Below, piece after piece: positions 1 through 9,377 of a stretch of 46,225 bases of DNA. The stretch lies in NCBI GenBank assembly GCA_024635865.1, contig JAGXIB010000053.1, positions 1 through 46,225 of the forward strand. Direction: 5' to 3'. Numbering within the stretch: position 1 is the stretch's first letter; every line of letters begins with the position of its first letter. Source of the stretch: Flavobacteriales bacterium. Its GTDB lineage: Bacteria > Bacteroidota > Bacteroidia > Flavobacteriales_D > Parvicellaceae. Both the position numbers and the translations under genes were made by a program. Under the pieces are notes generated by a model. It saw nothing but the letters and a program-made list of their open reading frames with translations, did no database searches and was not told the origin of the DNA.

Positions 1-401
<401 letters not shown>

Positions 402-411
402 TTAAGAACAC

Positions 412-419
412 TACTTTTG
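412..419 (+). promoter_or_regulatory. candidate Bacteroidota -7 box (TACTTTTG) for the glycosyltransferase/sigma operon
   Basis: Exact TAnnTTTG located 31 nt before the 451 start. Confidence 0.5.
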
Positions 420-450
420 TTTATTAGAATATTTCAACTGTAAGAAAAAC

Positions 451-1563
451 TTGATTTTGAATTTAGAACTTAACATAACAAATTGTATCGCAATCCTATT
501 CCTTGCCACATTTCTAATTCAACTATTTTACTATCTGTTTTTTTTTATTAGGTTATCTTTTAAGTCAAAACCTACTGAAGAAGAAAAAATACAGCTCCCC
601 ATTTCTATTGTAATAGCCGCTAGAAATGAAGAACAAAATTTAGCACGATTTTTACCTGAGTTTCTTAATCAGGATTATCCAAATTATGAAATCATTGTGG
701 TTAATGACCGTTCTTGGGACGAGAGCTTAGATGTTTTATTAGCTTTAGAACAGCAATACAAACATTTAAGAATTGTTGATATTCCAGACACAGGAAAAGA
801 CGAGTATGCTAAAAAAATGGCTTTGACTTTAGGGATTAAGGCTGCTCAATATGACCGATTACTTTTCACAGATGCAGATTGCAAGCCCGCAAGTAAGGAC
901 TGGCTTAGTGAAATGGCTCAAGGTTTTAAACACAATAAAATGCTAGTTTTAGGAGCCGGAGCATACCTGAGAAAAAAAGGGTTTTTAAATAAAATTATTC
1001 GCTTTGATGCGATCATGATTGCTATACAATATTTATCGTTTGGCAAAGCTAAAATCCCCTACATGGGAGGTGGAAGAAATTTGGGATATACTAAGGAGCT
1101 TTATGACTCTGTAAGAGGCTTTAAAAGTCATTATTACATTCCTTCTGGAGATGATGATTTATTTGTGAACGAAGTTGGAAGTAGAAGGAATACTTCTGTT
1201 GTTTTTAATACAAGTGCTGTCACTTATTCTATTCCAAAAAATAATTACGAAGAGTGGGTAAGACAAAAAACTAGACACTTCACTACGGGAAATCGGTATA
1301 AAAAATATCAACTATTTTTACTAGCTTTATTTCCTATTTCACTGGCTCTTTTTTACCTTAGTTTGATCTTACTAATTTTAATGAAATTTTTTACTTTTTA
1401 TCTTTTGGGAATGCTTTGTTTTAAATTAATCATTCAAATGCTTATCTTTATTAGACCTTTTAAAATAATGGGGAGTAGAAATTTAATTTTTCTTGCACCT
1501 ATTTTAGAGCTTATTTTCTTATTCTTAAATCCATTATTAATTACAAAAAGCAATCATTTATAA
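451..1563 (+). CDS. glycosyltransferase family 2, membrane-associated
   Basis: ISIVIAARNEEQNLARFLPEFLNQDYPNYEIIVVNDRSWDES (GT-A fold), DADCKP, N- and C-terminal TM segments; TTG start. Confidence 0.88.
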   Translation: MILNLELNITNCIAILFLATFLIQLFYYLFFFIRLSFKSKPTEEEKIQLPISIVIAARNEEQNLARFLPEFLNQDYPNYEIIVVNDRSWDESLDVLLALEQQYKHLRIVDIPDTGKDEYAKKMALTLGIKAAQYDRLLFTDADCKPASKDWLSEMAQGFKHNKMLVLGAGAYLRKKGFLNKIIRFDAIMIAIQYLSFGKAKIPYMGGGRNLGYTKELYDSVRGFKSHYYIPSGDDDLFVNEVGSRRNTSVVFNTSAVTYSIPKNNYEEWVRQKTRHFTTGNRYKKYQLFLLALFPISLALFYLSLILLILMKFFTFYLLGMLCFKLIIQMLIFIRPFKIMGSRNLIFLAPILELIFLFLNPLLITKSNHL

Positions 1564-1566
1564 CTA

Positions 1567-2187
1567 ATGACAGATAAAAACACTTCTTTAGACCATCTTT
1601 CTGACAAAGCTAAAATTGATTATGAATTAGTTTTGAAAGCTGTTAATCATAAAGACCAAAAAGCTTTTACAGGATTAATGGATCGTTACAGAGATTCTAT
1701 TTTCTATATGCTTTTAAAAATGGTTAACAACAGAGATGATGCTGATGACCTTACAATTGAGGCATTTGGGAAAGCCTTTAATAGACTTCACCAATACACT
1801 CCAAACTATGCTTTCAGCACTTGGCTATTTAAAATTGCAACCAATAACTGTATCGACTTCTTAAGAAAAAAGAAAAAAAACGTACTTTCTATTGATAATC
1901 GTTTAGAAAATGAAGATGGTGATACGTTTATGATAGAGTTAAGAAGCCAAACCAGAAACCCAGAGGAAGAAGCGATTAGAGAACAAAAAATAAAACTAAT
2001 GAGAGAGGTTGTTCAACGTCTCAAACCAAGGTACCAAACCTTAATCGAATTACGCTATTTTAAAGAGATGAGTTACGATGAAATCTCACAGCAATTAGAC
2101 TTACCTCTAGGAACGGTAAAGGCTCAATTATTTAGAGCAAGAGACTTTTTATATAACATACTAAAAGACAACAAAGATCGAATCTAG
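1567..2187 (+). CDS. RNA polymerase sigma-70 family (ECF-like) sigma factor
   Basis: Region 2 (DRYRDSIFYMLLKMVNNRDDADDLTIEAFGKAFNRLHQYTPNYAFSTWLFKIATNNCIDFLR) and region 4 (LIELRYFKEMSYDEISQQLDLPLGTVKAQLFRAR). Confidence 0.93.
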   Translation: MTDKNTSLDHLSDKAKIDYELVLKAVNHKDQKAFTGLMDRYRDSIFYMLLKMVNNRDDADDLTIEAFGKAFNRLHQYTPNYAFSTWLFKIATNNCIDFLRKKKKNVLSIDNRLENEDGDTFMIELRSQTRNPEEEAIREQKIKLMREVVQRLKPRYQTLIELRYFKEMSYDEISQQLDLPLGTVKAQLFRARDFLYNILKDNKDRI

Positions 2188-2224
2188 TTTAATCATTTCT
2201 ACGCTACAAATCTCATAACTTCAC

Positions 2225-2854
2225 GTGAAAACAATTCTTAATCATTTTCCAAACTTAACGGATTTACAAATTCAACAATTCTCTAAATTAGAAGAATTAT
2301 ATACTTTTTGGAACGAACAAATTAATGTAATAAGTAGAAAAGACGTTGATAACTTCTATGAACGACATGTACTACATTCTTTAGCAATTGCTAAAATAAT
2401 TGAATTTAAGCCTGGAACTAAAGTTCTAGATTTAGGAACTGGAGGAGGTTTTCCTGGAATACCATTAGCCATTCTTTTTCCTGAGTCGGATTTTTTATTG
2501 GTTGATTCTATTGGCAAAAAGATAAAAGTAGTAAACGAAGTTTCTGCTGCACTCGGTTTGACTAACGTTGAAGGTATGCATGAACGAGGTGAAAAAATAA
2601 GAGGTAATTTCGACTTCGTAATCAGTAGAGCAGTAACTCGTATGAATAAGTTTGTTCCTTGGGTTAAAAATAAATTTAAATCACACAGCCTAAACGATTT
2701 ACCAAATGGAATTATATACTTAAAAGGAGGGGATTTAAACGAAGAATTAAACGAAGTCAAGTTTAAGTATAAGCCTACACTATACAAAATCCCTGAGTTT
2801 TTTGAAGGAGAGTTTTTCGAAACAAAGAAAATTGTTCACGTTAGAATGAACTAA
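2225..2854 (+). CDS. rsmG: 16S rRNA (guanine527-N7)-methyltransferase RsmG
   Basis: NVISRKDVDNFYERHVLHSLAIAKI and VLDLGTGGGFPGIPLAILFPESDFLLVDSIGKKIKVV are RsmG/GidB signatures; GTG start. Confidence 0.95.
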   Translation: MKTILNHFPNLTDLQIQQFSKLEELYTFWNEQINVISRKDVDNFYERHVLHSLAIAKIIEFKPGTKVLDLGTGGGFPGIPLAILFPESDFLLVDSIGKKIKVVNEVSAALGLTNVEGMHERGEKIRGNFDFVISRAVTRMNKFVPWVKNKFKSHSLNDLPNGIIYLKGGDLNEELNEVKFKYKPTLYKIPEFFEGEFFETKKIVHVRMN

Positions 2855-2916
2855 TATTTTTTAGTGTTAATAATAATTTAAACACTTCTAAATTCTTTTG
2901 TTAAATTTTGTTATGT

Positions 2917-2924
2917 TACTTTTG
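2917..2924 (+). promoter_or_regulatory. candidate -7 box (TACTTTTG) for the DUF2061-cys operon
   Basis: Exact TAnnTTTG; TTTTG at 2896-2900 could serve as -33 (16-nt spacer, slightly short). Lies inside the ORF-track extension of the DUF2061 gene, arguing for the downstream ATG at 2950. Confidence 0.5.
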
Positions 2925-2949
2925 TTACACAAATTCTCAATATTTTTTC

Positions 2950-3210
2950 ATGTATAATGAATCTAAACCAAAATGGAAGTCCGAAAAAGCGTGGCGTTCT
3001 GTCCTTAAAGCTTTGTCTTGGAGAGTTATTGCATCAATAACAACTTTTATTTTAGCTATGCTCTTTTTTGGAGACGATCCTAATGCAGTAAAAAAAGCGA
3101 CTAGCATAGCACTACTAGAAAGTATTATTAAAATGGCTTTATACTTCTTTCATGAAAGATTATGGATTAATATTACTTGGGGATTATTAAAAAACAACGG
3201 TAGTGAGTAA
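2950..3210 (+). CDS. DUF2061 family membrane protein
   Basis: KAWRSVLKALSWRVIASITTFILAMLFFGDDPNAVKKATSIALLESIIKMALYFFHERLWINITWG is typical DUF2061; start chosen at the internal Met (MYNESK) downstream of the candidate promoter. Confidence 0.88.
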   Translation: MYNESKPKWKSEKAWRSVLKALSWRVIASITTFILAMLFFGDDPNAVKKATSIALLESIIKMALYFFHERLWINITWGLLKNNGSE

Positions 3211-3898
3211 CATAAATCAAATAATAGAAACTGTTTCCAATTTGTCAACTTTAGAATGCTTAAAACACATTAGCAATCACTTTGAAGGTAAAGCTGTATT
3301 TTCGACTTCGTTTGGGCAAGAAGATCAAGTCATTACAGACTTAATTTTATCTAACAGCCTCCCCATCAAATTATTTACGCTTGACACAGGTAGAATGTTT
3401 GAAGAGACTTATCAGGTAATGCAAAGAACGAACGAAAAATATAAGACTAAAATTGACGTTTATTTCCCAGAAAGTTTAGCTGTAGAAACACTATACAAAG
3501 AAAAAGGAGCCTATTCCTTTTACGAATCTATTGAAAACAGAAAAGAATGTTGTGCAATACGAAAAGTAAAACCTTTGAAAAAAGCATTAAGGGGGAATGA
3601 AGCTTGGATAACAGGTTTGAGAGCAGATCAAAGTGAAAATAGAAATTTACTTTCTAAAGTTCAATTTGATAAAGGGTTTAACATTATTAAATTTAATCCA
3701 TTGCTAGATTGGACTTTAGATGATGTAAATAACTATTTAAAAGAAAAAAACGTTCCTCAAAACAGTCTACATAGCGAAGGCTTTGTTAGTATTGGCTGTT
3801 CTCCATGTACTAGAGCCATAAAAGAGGGGGAAGACATTAGAGCTGGGCGTTGGTGGTGGGAAGACACTTCTAAAAAAGAATGTGGTCTGCACCGTTAA
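3203..3898 (+). CDS. cysH: adenylyl-sulfate (APS-type) reductase, CysH family
   Basis: FSTSFGQEDQVITDLI, LDTGRMFEETY, ECCAIRK...CSPCTR four-Cys cluster signature, C-terminal KKECGLH; GTG start overlaps the upstream gene by 8 nt. Confidence 0.93.
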   Translation: MSNINQIIETVSNLSTLECLKHISNHFEGKAVFSTSFGQEDQVITDLILSNSLPIKLFTLDTGRMFEETYQVMQRTNEKYKTKIDVYFPESLAVETLYKEKGAYSFYESIENRKECCAIRKVKPLKKALRGNEAWITGLRADQSENRNLLSKVQFDKGFNIIKFNPLLDWTLDDVNNYLKEKNVPQNSLHSEGFVSIGCSPCTRAIKEGEDIRAGRWWWEDTSKKECGLHR

Positions 3899-3927
3899 AA
3901 TTAAATTAACTATTAAAACAAAAGAAT

Positions 3928-4812
3928 ATGTTCCCAAAAGAACTAGAAAGCGAGGCAATATTTATATTAAGAGAAGTTGCAGCCCAATTTGATAATCCAG
4001 CATTGTTATTTTCGGGAGGTAAAGATTCAATTACATTAATGCGCTTAGCACAAAAAGCTTTTTACCCTAACAAAATTCCTTTTACGATTATGCATGTTGA
4101 CACTGGACACAATTTCCCAGAGACAATAGAATTTAGAGACCGTTTAATGAAAGAGCTGAATGCTAATTTAATTGTAAAATACGTTCAAGATAGCATTGAC
4201 CAAAATAAAGCTGTAGAAGAAACTGGCAAATACGCTAGTAGAAATGCTTTACAAACAGTGACTTTATTAGATGGAATTGAAGAAATGAAGTTTGATGCTT
4301 GTATTGGAGGAGCGAGAAGAGATGAGGAAAAAGCAAGAGCCAAAGAACGTATCTTTTCTGTAAGGGATGACTTTGGCCAGTGGGACGCTAAAAATCAACG
4401 CCCTGAATTATGGCATTTCTTAAATGGTAAAATTAACCATGGAGAAAATGTAAGAGTATTCCCAATTAGTAACTGGACTGAATTAGACGTTTGGAGTTAC
4501 ATAAAACAAGAAGAAATAGAAATCCCTTCTGTTTATTATTCGCACCAACGTCAATGCTTTATTAGAGATGGCGTAATTTTCCCTTATTCTAACCATGTAA
4601 ATATGGACGGTGAAGAAATTTTTGAAGAAACAGTAAGATTCAGAACAATTGGAGACATGACTTGTACTGCTGCGGTTAAATCTGAAGCAGCTACAATTGA
4701 TAAAGTTATAGAAGAAATAAAAGCTGCGGAAATATCTGAAAGAGGTGCTAGAATTGATGATCAACGATCAGAAGCTGCAATGGAAGACAGAAAAAAAGCC
4801 GGATATTTTTAA
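3928..4812 (+). CDS. cysD: sulfate adenylyltransferase subunit 2
   Basis: LLFSGGKDSITLMRLAQKAF (PP-loop), MHVDTGHNFPETIEFRD, C-terminal RISERGARIDDQRSEAAMEDRKKAGYF-like ending. Confidence 0.97.
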   Translation: MFPKELESEAIFILREVAAQFDNPALLFSGGKDSITLMRLAQKAFYPNKIPFTIMHVDTGHNFPETIEFRDRLMKELNANLIVKYVQDSIDQNKAVEETGKYASRNALQTVTLLDGIEEMKFDACIGGARRDEEKARAKERIFSVRDDFGQWDAKNQRPELWHFLNGKINHGENVRVFPISNWTELDVWSYIKQEEIEIPSVYYSHQRQCFIRDGVIFPYSNHVNMDGEEIFEETVRFRTIGDMTCTAAVKSEAATIDKVIEEIKAAEISERGARIDDQRSEAAMEDRKKAGYF

Positions 4813-4873
4813 ACTGTCTGAGACTGAAAGAATCAAGACATTAAAAAGATTAAAAACATTATTATAGATTTTT

Positions 4874-6121
4874 ATGGATGTATTAAAATTTACTACCGCA
4901 GGTAGTGTAGATGACGGAAAAAGCACTTTAATAGGCAGATTATTATTTGATAGTAATTCTATTTCTAAAGATCAAATAGATGCTATTCAAAAAGTAAGTG
5001 ATAGAAAAGGAAATGATTACCTTGATTTATCTTTATTAACTGATGGTTTATTAGCAGAAAGAGAGCAAGGGATTACAATTGATGTTAGTTATAAGTATTT
5101 CACCTCTGAAAAAAGAAGGTTTATTATAGCTGACTGTCCTGGTCATGTTGAATATACAAGAAACATGATTACAGGAACTTCAGACTCTGATTTAATTATT
5201 ATATTAATTGACGCTAGAGCAGGAATTATAGAACAAACTAAAAGGCACTTCTATATTGCTTCTATGATGGAGATTAATGAAGTAGTTGTTTGTGTCAATA
5301 AAATGGACTTGGTAGATTACGATGAAAATAAATTCAACCAAATTCAAGAGGATTTTATGAAAATGGCTCAACGAATAAATGGAAATGATTCTAAACAGAC
5401 TATTTCTTTTATTCCTATTTCTGCTTTAAAAGGAGAAAACATAGTAAAAACATCAGATAACTTTAACTGGTTTAAAGGACCTACAGTTTTTGACTTTTTG
5501 GAAAACGTAAATCTTTCAAAAAGAATTGAAAATAAGTTTAGATTTCCTGTTCAATATGTTATTCGTCCACAATCTGAAGTAATTACAGACTATAGAGGTT
5601 TCGCAGGCAGGGTAATGAGTGGTTCTATTAATGTTGGAGATGAAATAACTGTTTTACCTTCTCAAAAAAAATCTAAAGTAAAGCAAATTGACGTTTTTGA
5701 TCAACAAAACAACTCTTTAGATTACAAAGAATATGGAACGATTTTATTGGAAGATGAAATTGACTTAAGCAGAGGTGACTTAATGGTGAAAACAGGTGAA
5801 GAACCTCAACTTTTTAAAGAAATAAACGCTACTATTTGTTGGGTAAATGAAGCTCCATTCCAAAACAAAAAATATATTCTTAAATACGGAACAATGCAAA
5901 CGTATTGTAAAATTGCAAGTATCAATAAGAAGTTAGAAATTCATGAATTAAACTTTGAACAAGCTGATGGAACGATAGCTTTGAATGACATTTGTAAAGT
6001 AACACTTAAAACAGCTTTCCCAATACCATTAGATCGCTATGATGAAGTAAAATATAATGGATGTTTTATTTTAGTTGATGAGCAAACCAACATGACTATA
6101 GCTTCAGGGATAATAAATTAA
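4874..6121 (+). CDS. cysN: sulfate adenylyltransferase subunit 1 (GTPase)
   Basis: TAGSVDDGKSTLIGRLLFDS, EREQGITIDVSYKYF, IADCPGHVEYTRNM, NKMDLVDY; no C-terminal APS kinase domain (415 aa). Confidence 0.97.
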   Translation: MDVLKFTTAGSVDDGKSTLIGRLLFDSNSISKDQIDAIQKVSDRKGNDYLDLSLLTDGLLAEREQGITIDVSYKYFTSEKRRFIIADCPGHVEYTRNMITGTSDSDLIIILIDARAGIIEQTKRHFYIASMMEINEVVVCVNKMDLVDYDENKFNQIQEDFMKMAQRINGNDSKQTISFIPISALKGENIVKTSDNFNWFKGPTVFDFLENVNLSKRIENKFRFPVQYVIRPQSEVITDYRGFAGRVMSGSINVGDEITVLPSQKKSKVKQIDVFDQQNNSLDYKEYGTILLEDEIDLSRGDLMVKTGEEPQLFKEINATICWVNEAPFQNKKYILKYGTMQTYCKIASINKKLEIHELNFEQADGTIALNDICKVTLKTAFPIPLDRYDEVKYNGCFILVDEQTNMTIASGIIN

Positions 6122-6141
6122 ACACCACTTTTATTTATTAA

Positions 6142-6173
6142 TTTCTCACCTTAATTATTGATAAGGTGAGAAA
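6142..6173. terminator. stem-loop between convergent cysN and ceramidase-like gene
   Basis: TTTCTCACCTTA / TAAGGTGAGAAA perfect 12-bp stem with 8-nt loop; no strong U-tract, so terminator role is tentative. Confidence 0.5.
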
Positions 6174-7823
6174 TCAATAGGTTCTAAGGTTTAATTCATG
6201 TCTAGAAAATAAAGGAGGTAAAAGCGTTCTATCTATTATACGTTGTTCTTTTGGCTTTATTATTTCAAAACATAATTCTTTAAATTTTGTTTCAAATGCA
6301 GCTAATGTCCATTGTCCAAAAACAGTATGTCCTCCTTCGTACTCTTGAACCTTATATTCTTCTTGAGTTGTAATGTACCCCATGTAAGAATTAGCATAAG
6401 AAGAAATAATTACTCTTTCGACTCCAAACTCCTTTAAAGTTTCCTTTATCAGTTTTTCGACTCTAAATCCAGCAACTGTAGTTATTTCGCCAGGAACTCC
6501 TACAATTGCTAATCCTCCTATAAGAAACAGTTGAACAGGTAGAATTACAGGAATCAACGTATTTTCTTTAAGTGCTCCTTTCTTTGATTCCTTATTCATC
6601 TCTTTTATAGACTCATCAACAAAACTAGGGATTACATCCATTTTTCCTTGACCAAAAAGTTCTTTAGAAGATGCATTAACAATAATTTCTTTATTGCCTT
6701 GACTAGAGATTAAAGATTTTCTTTTTTTATTCAATATAGCATTCAATAACTTCATAAAACTAACAACAGGCGTAGGCACCCCCTTCCCGTCTACTGGGGT
6801 TCCTTGAAAAAAAGGAAGTCCAAAACAAGCGTCAGAAGTCGACATTCCTATTTTGTTATTAGAAAACTCGCTATCTACTTCGATTTTGGTATAATCAGCA
6901 TACAGAAGTTCGCCTTCTAATTCGCCATTAATTCTTAAGCTAGTCGCTCCTTCTATAATTTCTTTAGCTTTAAAAAACTGCTTTTCTCCATTTTCTTGTG
7001 CGTAGAGATGATCTCCCTTTTGCTTTATTTCCTTTCTTATTCTAGTTTCTCCTAACCCATGAAAATGAGGAGAGACATCACCTGCTTTTCCTTGAGCAAA
7101 AATATGAATACTATTAGGGTATTCTTCCTCTAGAAAAGAGGCTGCATATCCTTTATTATCTGAAGAGGACTTAGTGTTATCATTACCTATAGATGTAGCA
7201 TGAACCCCAAACCAATTAACACTCCCGATCATTCTATTGTTTAAATCATTGACTTGTAATAAGTACATGTTTCTATCTAACGCTAAAGCACTAGAGTTTT
7301 TCTTAATTTCATTAACTTCAGGATTGTTTGCATAAGCCTTCAATGACCTATTCCAAGCTACTTCATCTTTAGGATCAAAACACCCCTCTTTATATTCTAA
7401 TGTTACTTCTTGTTTCGTTTTAAATGCTAATACAATTGACTCTATAATTGCATTTACATAGGCATCTCTTATTTCTACTTTAAAACCAGGAGTACTAAAA
7501 GAATAATAAGCATATTTCGAAAACCCACTTGGAGCAGAATGAGTATGCTGAGCAGTTATCATCAATTTATTTTCGTCTATCAATAAATTAGCATGCTTTT
7601 CTTTTAAGACAGCCAAGACTTCTCTTCTTATTCCTGGAGTAATGAATGCTATTTCAACATTAGTAAATATTAAAACAACACCTGTATGCTCAATTATTAT
7701 TGATCTTGCATATAGTTCTGTTTCTTTCTCTGTTATTCTGTTATTCCACATCCCATAACCCATCATACCAACTTCCAAAAGAGGGTAATCAACCTTTACT
7801 TTTCCTAAACCTGCTTGATACAT
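6174..7823 (-). CDS. neutral/alkaline ceramidase-like protein (N-terminal domain family)
   Basis: KLMITAQHTHSAPSGFSKYAYYSF, FAQGKAGDVSPHFHG, VGVPGEITTVAGFRV, ISSYANSYMGYITTQEEYKVQEYEGGHTVFG match neutral ceramidase motifs; no obvious signal peptide. Confidence 0.88.
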   Translation of the reverse strand: MYQAGLGKVKVDYPLLEVGMMGYGMWNNRITEKETELYARSIIIEHTGVVLIFTNVEIAFITPGIRREVLAVLKEKHANLLIDENKLMITAQHTHSAPSGFSKYAYYSFSTPGFKVEIRDAYVNAIIESIVLAFKTKQEVTLEYKEGCFDPKDEVAWNRSLKAYANNPEVNEIKKNSSALALDRNMYLLQVNDLNNRMIGSVNWFGVHATSIGNDNTKSSSDNKGYAASFLEEEYPNSIHIFAQGKAGDVSPHFHGLGETRIRKEIKQKGDHLYAQENGEKQFFKAKEIIEGATSLRINGELEGELLYADYTKIEVDSEFSNNKIGMSTSDACFGLPFFQGTPVDGKGVPTPVVSFMKLLNAILNKKRKSLISSQGNKEIIVNASSKELFGQGKMDVIPSFVDESIKEMNKESKKGALKENTLIPVILPVQLFLIGGLAIVGVPGEITTVAGFRVEKLIKETLKEFGVERVIISSYANSYMGYITTQEEYKVQEYEGGHTVFGQWTLAAFETKFKELCFEIIKPKEQRIIDRTLLPPLFSRHELNLRTY

Positions 7824-7936
7824 TTTATTATCACTTTATATTAACGTCAATGAAAAAAAGACACTATATTTTCTAACACTCTCTAAAGGTACAAAAAACT
7901 AAAACCCTAACAAACTCTTTTTTAACCACTTAAACA

Positions 7937-8425
7937 CTACATGCTTTCCGCTAACTCCTTCAACTTATTGTTCATTTCAATAAAACCGTTCTTAGTATTG
8001 TTTTTCAATTGTTTTTTGAACAAAGGAACTAGAATTCCTTTAAATTGCTCACTTTGAATAAATGTAGCTGTTCCGTTTCTGTTGTCTATCAATTCAAACT
8101 TATGTAAGCCATCGAAAAGGCCTGGCAACAATAAATGCCCTAACCAACTCAACTCTAAATTCTTTACATTAGTTAAAACTCTAGGTTTAAAAGTCATTCC
8201 TTTTGCTCCTGGAGGCTCAATACGAACTATAATTTTCTCATCAACTGTTACACTACCTTTTATTGACTTAATAAATGGATTCCAATTAGGATAATCTTCA
8301 AATTGATTAAAAATGCTCCATACTTGTTCTGGTGTTGCATTGATTACAACTTCTGTTTTAATTTCAAATGCCATTAGTGTTGATTTTAATATAATGATTA
8401 AGATAAAAGTGATTAAATACTTCAT
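7937..8425 (-). CDS. SRPBCC (START-like) domain protein with N-terminal hydrophobic segment
   Basis: IKTEVVINATPEQVWSIFNQFEDYPNWNPFIKSIKG; LxxGLFDGLHKFEL. Confidence 0.88.
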   Translation of the reverse strand: MKYLITFILIIILKSTLMAFEIKTEVVINATPEQVWSIFNQFEDYPNWNPFIKSIKGSVTVDEKIIVRIEPPGAKGMTFKPRVLTNVKNLELSWLGHLLLPGLFDGLHKFELIDNRNGTATFIQSEQFKGILVPLFKKQLKNNTKNGFIEMNNKLKELAESM

Positions 8426-8497
8426 TTTGTTCTGTTTAATTTAACGATACAAATATCTACATCAATATTTTTTAAACACTTGACATTTATCAAGGAA

Positions 8498-9073
8498 TTA
8501 AATTAAATGCCTTTTTCTAACTCTACTAAAAGTTTCTGGCGTCATTCCCAACATAGAAGCGATGTATTTTAAAGGCACTTGGTTAAACAACTCTTTATTA
8601 GACTCAAAGAACATTGAATATCTTTCGTCGGCTGTCATTGACAAGTGACTAAATATTCGATCTTCCATAACAGAAAAACAACGAACGATAAATAATTTTT
8701 CTAACTGATGCCAAGTCGGAACAACCTCTCCTATTCTATTATAATTCTCTTTTGATATAGTATATACTTCACTATCTTCTAGTGCGTGAATAGACCACCT
8801 AGAAGGGCTACCAAAAACAAAACTTGATAAATCAGTAATAAAATATCCTTTTGAAGAAATCCATTGAGTCACTTCTTTATCTTCTAGGTCAGCATAAATT
8901 CTCATTAAACCAGATTGCACAAAACTCAATTCATTAGATTGACTTCCTTCTTTTAAATAGAACTCTCCTTTTTTAATTGATTGCAATTCAAAAAAAGAAC
9001 TAATTCGTTTTAATTCATCCAACTCAACTATTCCAAAATAAGATTTTATGTATTCTTCTAACTCGTTTGTCAT
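8498..9073 (-). CDS. Crp/Fnr family transcriptional regulator
   Basis: cNMP-binding beta-barrel (KKGEFYLKEGSQSNELSFVQSGLMRIYADLEDKEVTQWI) and C-terminal HTH (VPLKYIASMLGMTPETFSRVRKRHL). Start trimmed to MTNELEE; ATGA overlap with the upstream ORF. Confidence 0.88.
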   Translation of the reverse strand: MTNELEEYIKSYFGIVELDELKRISSFFELQSIKKGEFYLKEGSQSNELSFVQSGLMRIYADLEDKEVTQWISSKGYFITDLSSFVFGSPSRWSIHALEDSEVYTISKENYNRIGEVVPTWHQLEKLFIVRCFSVMEDRIFSHLSMTADERYSMFFESNKELFNQVPLKYIASMLGMTPETFSRVRKRHLI

Positions 9074-9300
9074 GAACGTTTTTTTATTTTTCGATAAACA
9101 GCATAAGTAATAATTAAAGCGACCAAACCATAACAAAACAATGGAATTGCTTTTTCTAATGTTCTTGTCCAATACAGATCATCTGCAATGTAGACGTTAT
9201 ATAATTGAGCAATAATAATCAATCCGAATACAAACTCACAAAGAATAAGAAAACCAATTAATCCTGCTAAAAACATTTCTACCTCATCTTTTATTTTCAC
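9070..9300 (-). CDS. small two-TM membrane protein
   Basis: Hydrophobic 76-aa ORF; 4-nt ATGA overlap with the Crp/Fnr gene suggests translational coupling. Start may instead be the ATG at 9276. Confidence 0.65.
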   Translation of the reverse strand: MKIKDEVEMFLAGLIGFLILCEFVFGLIIIAQLYNVYIADDLYWTRTLEKAIPLFCYGLVALIITYAVYRKIKKRS

Positions 9301-9304
9301 GATT

Positions 9305-9312
9305 CAAAGGTA
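9305..9312 (-). promoter_or_regulatory. candidate -7 box (TACCTTTG) for the 76-aa ORF/Crp-Fnr pair
   Basis: CAAAGGTA on + strand; 5 nt from the ORF-track GTG start. Confidence 0.45.
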
Positions 9313-9320
9313 TAAAAAAC

Positions 9321-9356
9321 AAAAAGCCTGTTGCGAAAAATCACAACAGGCTTTTT
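9321..9356 (-). terminator. Rho-independent terminator of the fad operon
   Basis: AAAAAGCCTGTTG ... CAACAGGCTTTTT perfect 13-bp stem, followed on - strand by TTTTTGTTTTTT; 22 nt after the acyl-CoA dehydrogenase stop. Confidence 0.92.
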
Positions 9357-9377
9357 ATATTGATTTTAAGCTACTGT

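Noticed and set aside
2356-4764. - strand ORFs 2356..2787, 3767..3958, 4483..4764
   Set aside because: Antisense shadows of rsmG, cysH/cysD and cysD.
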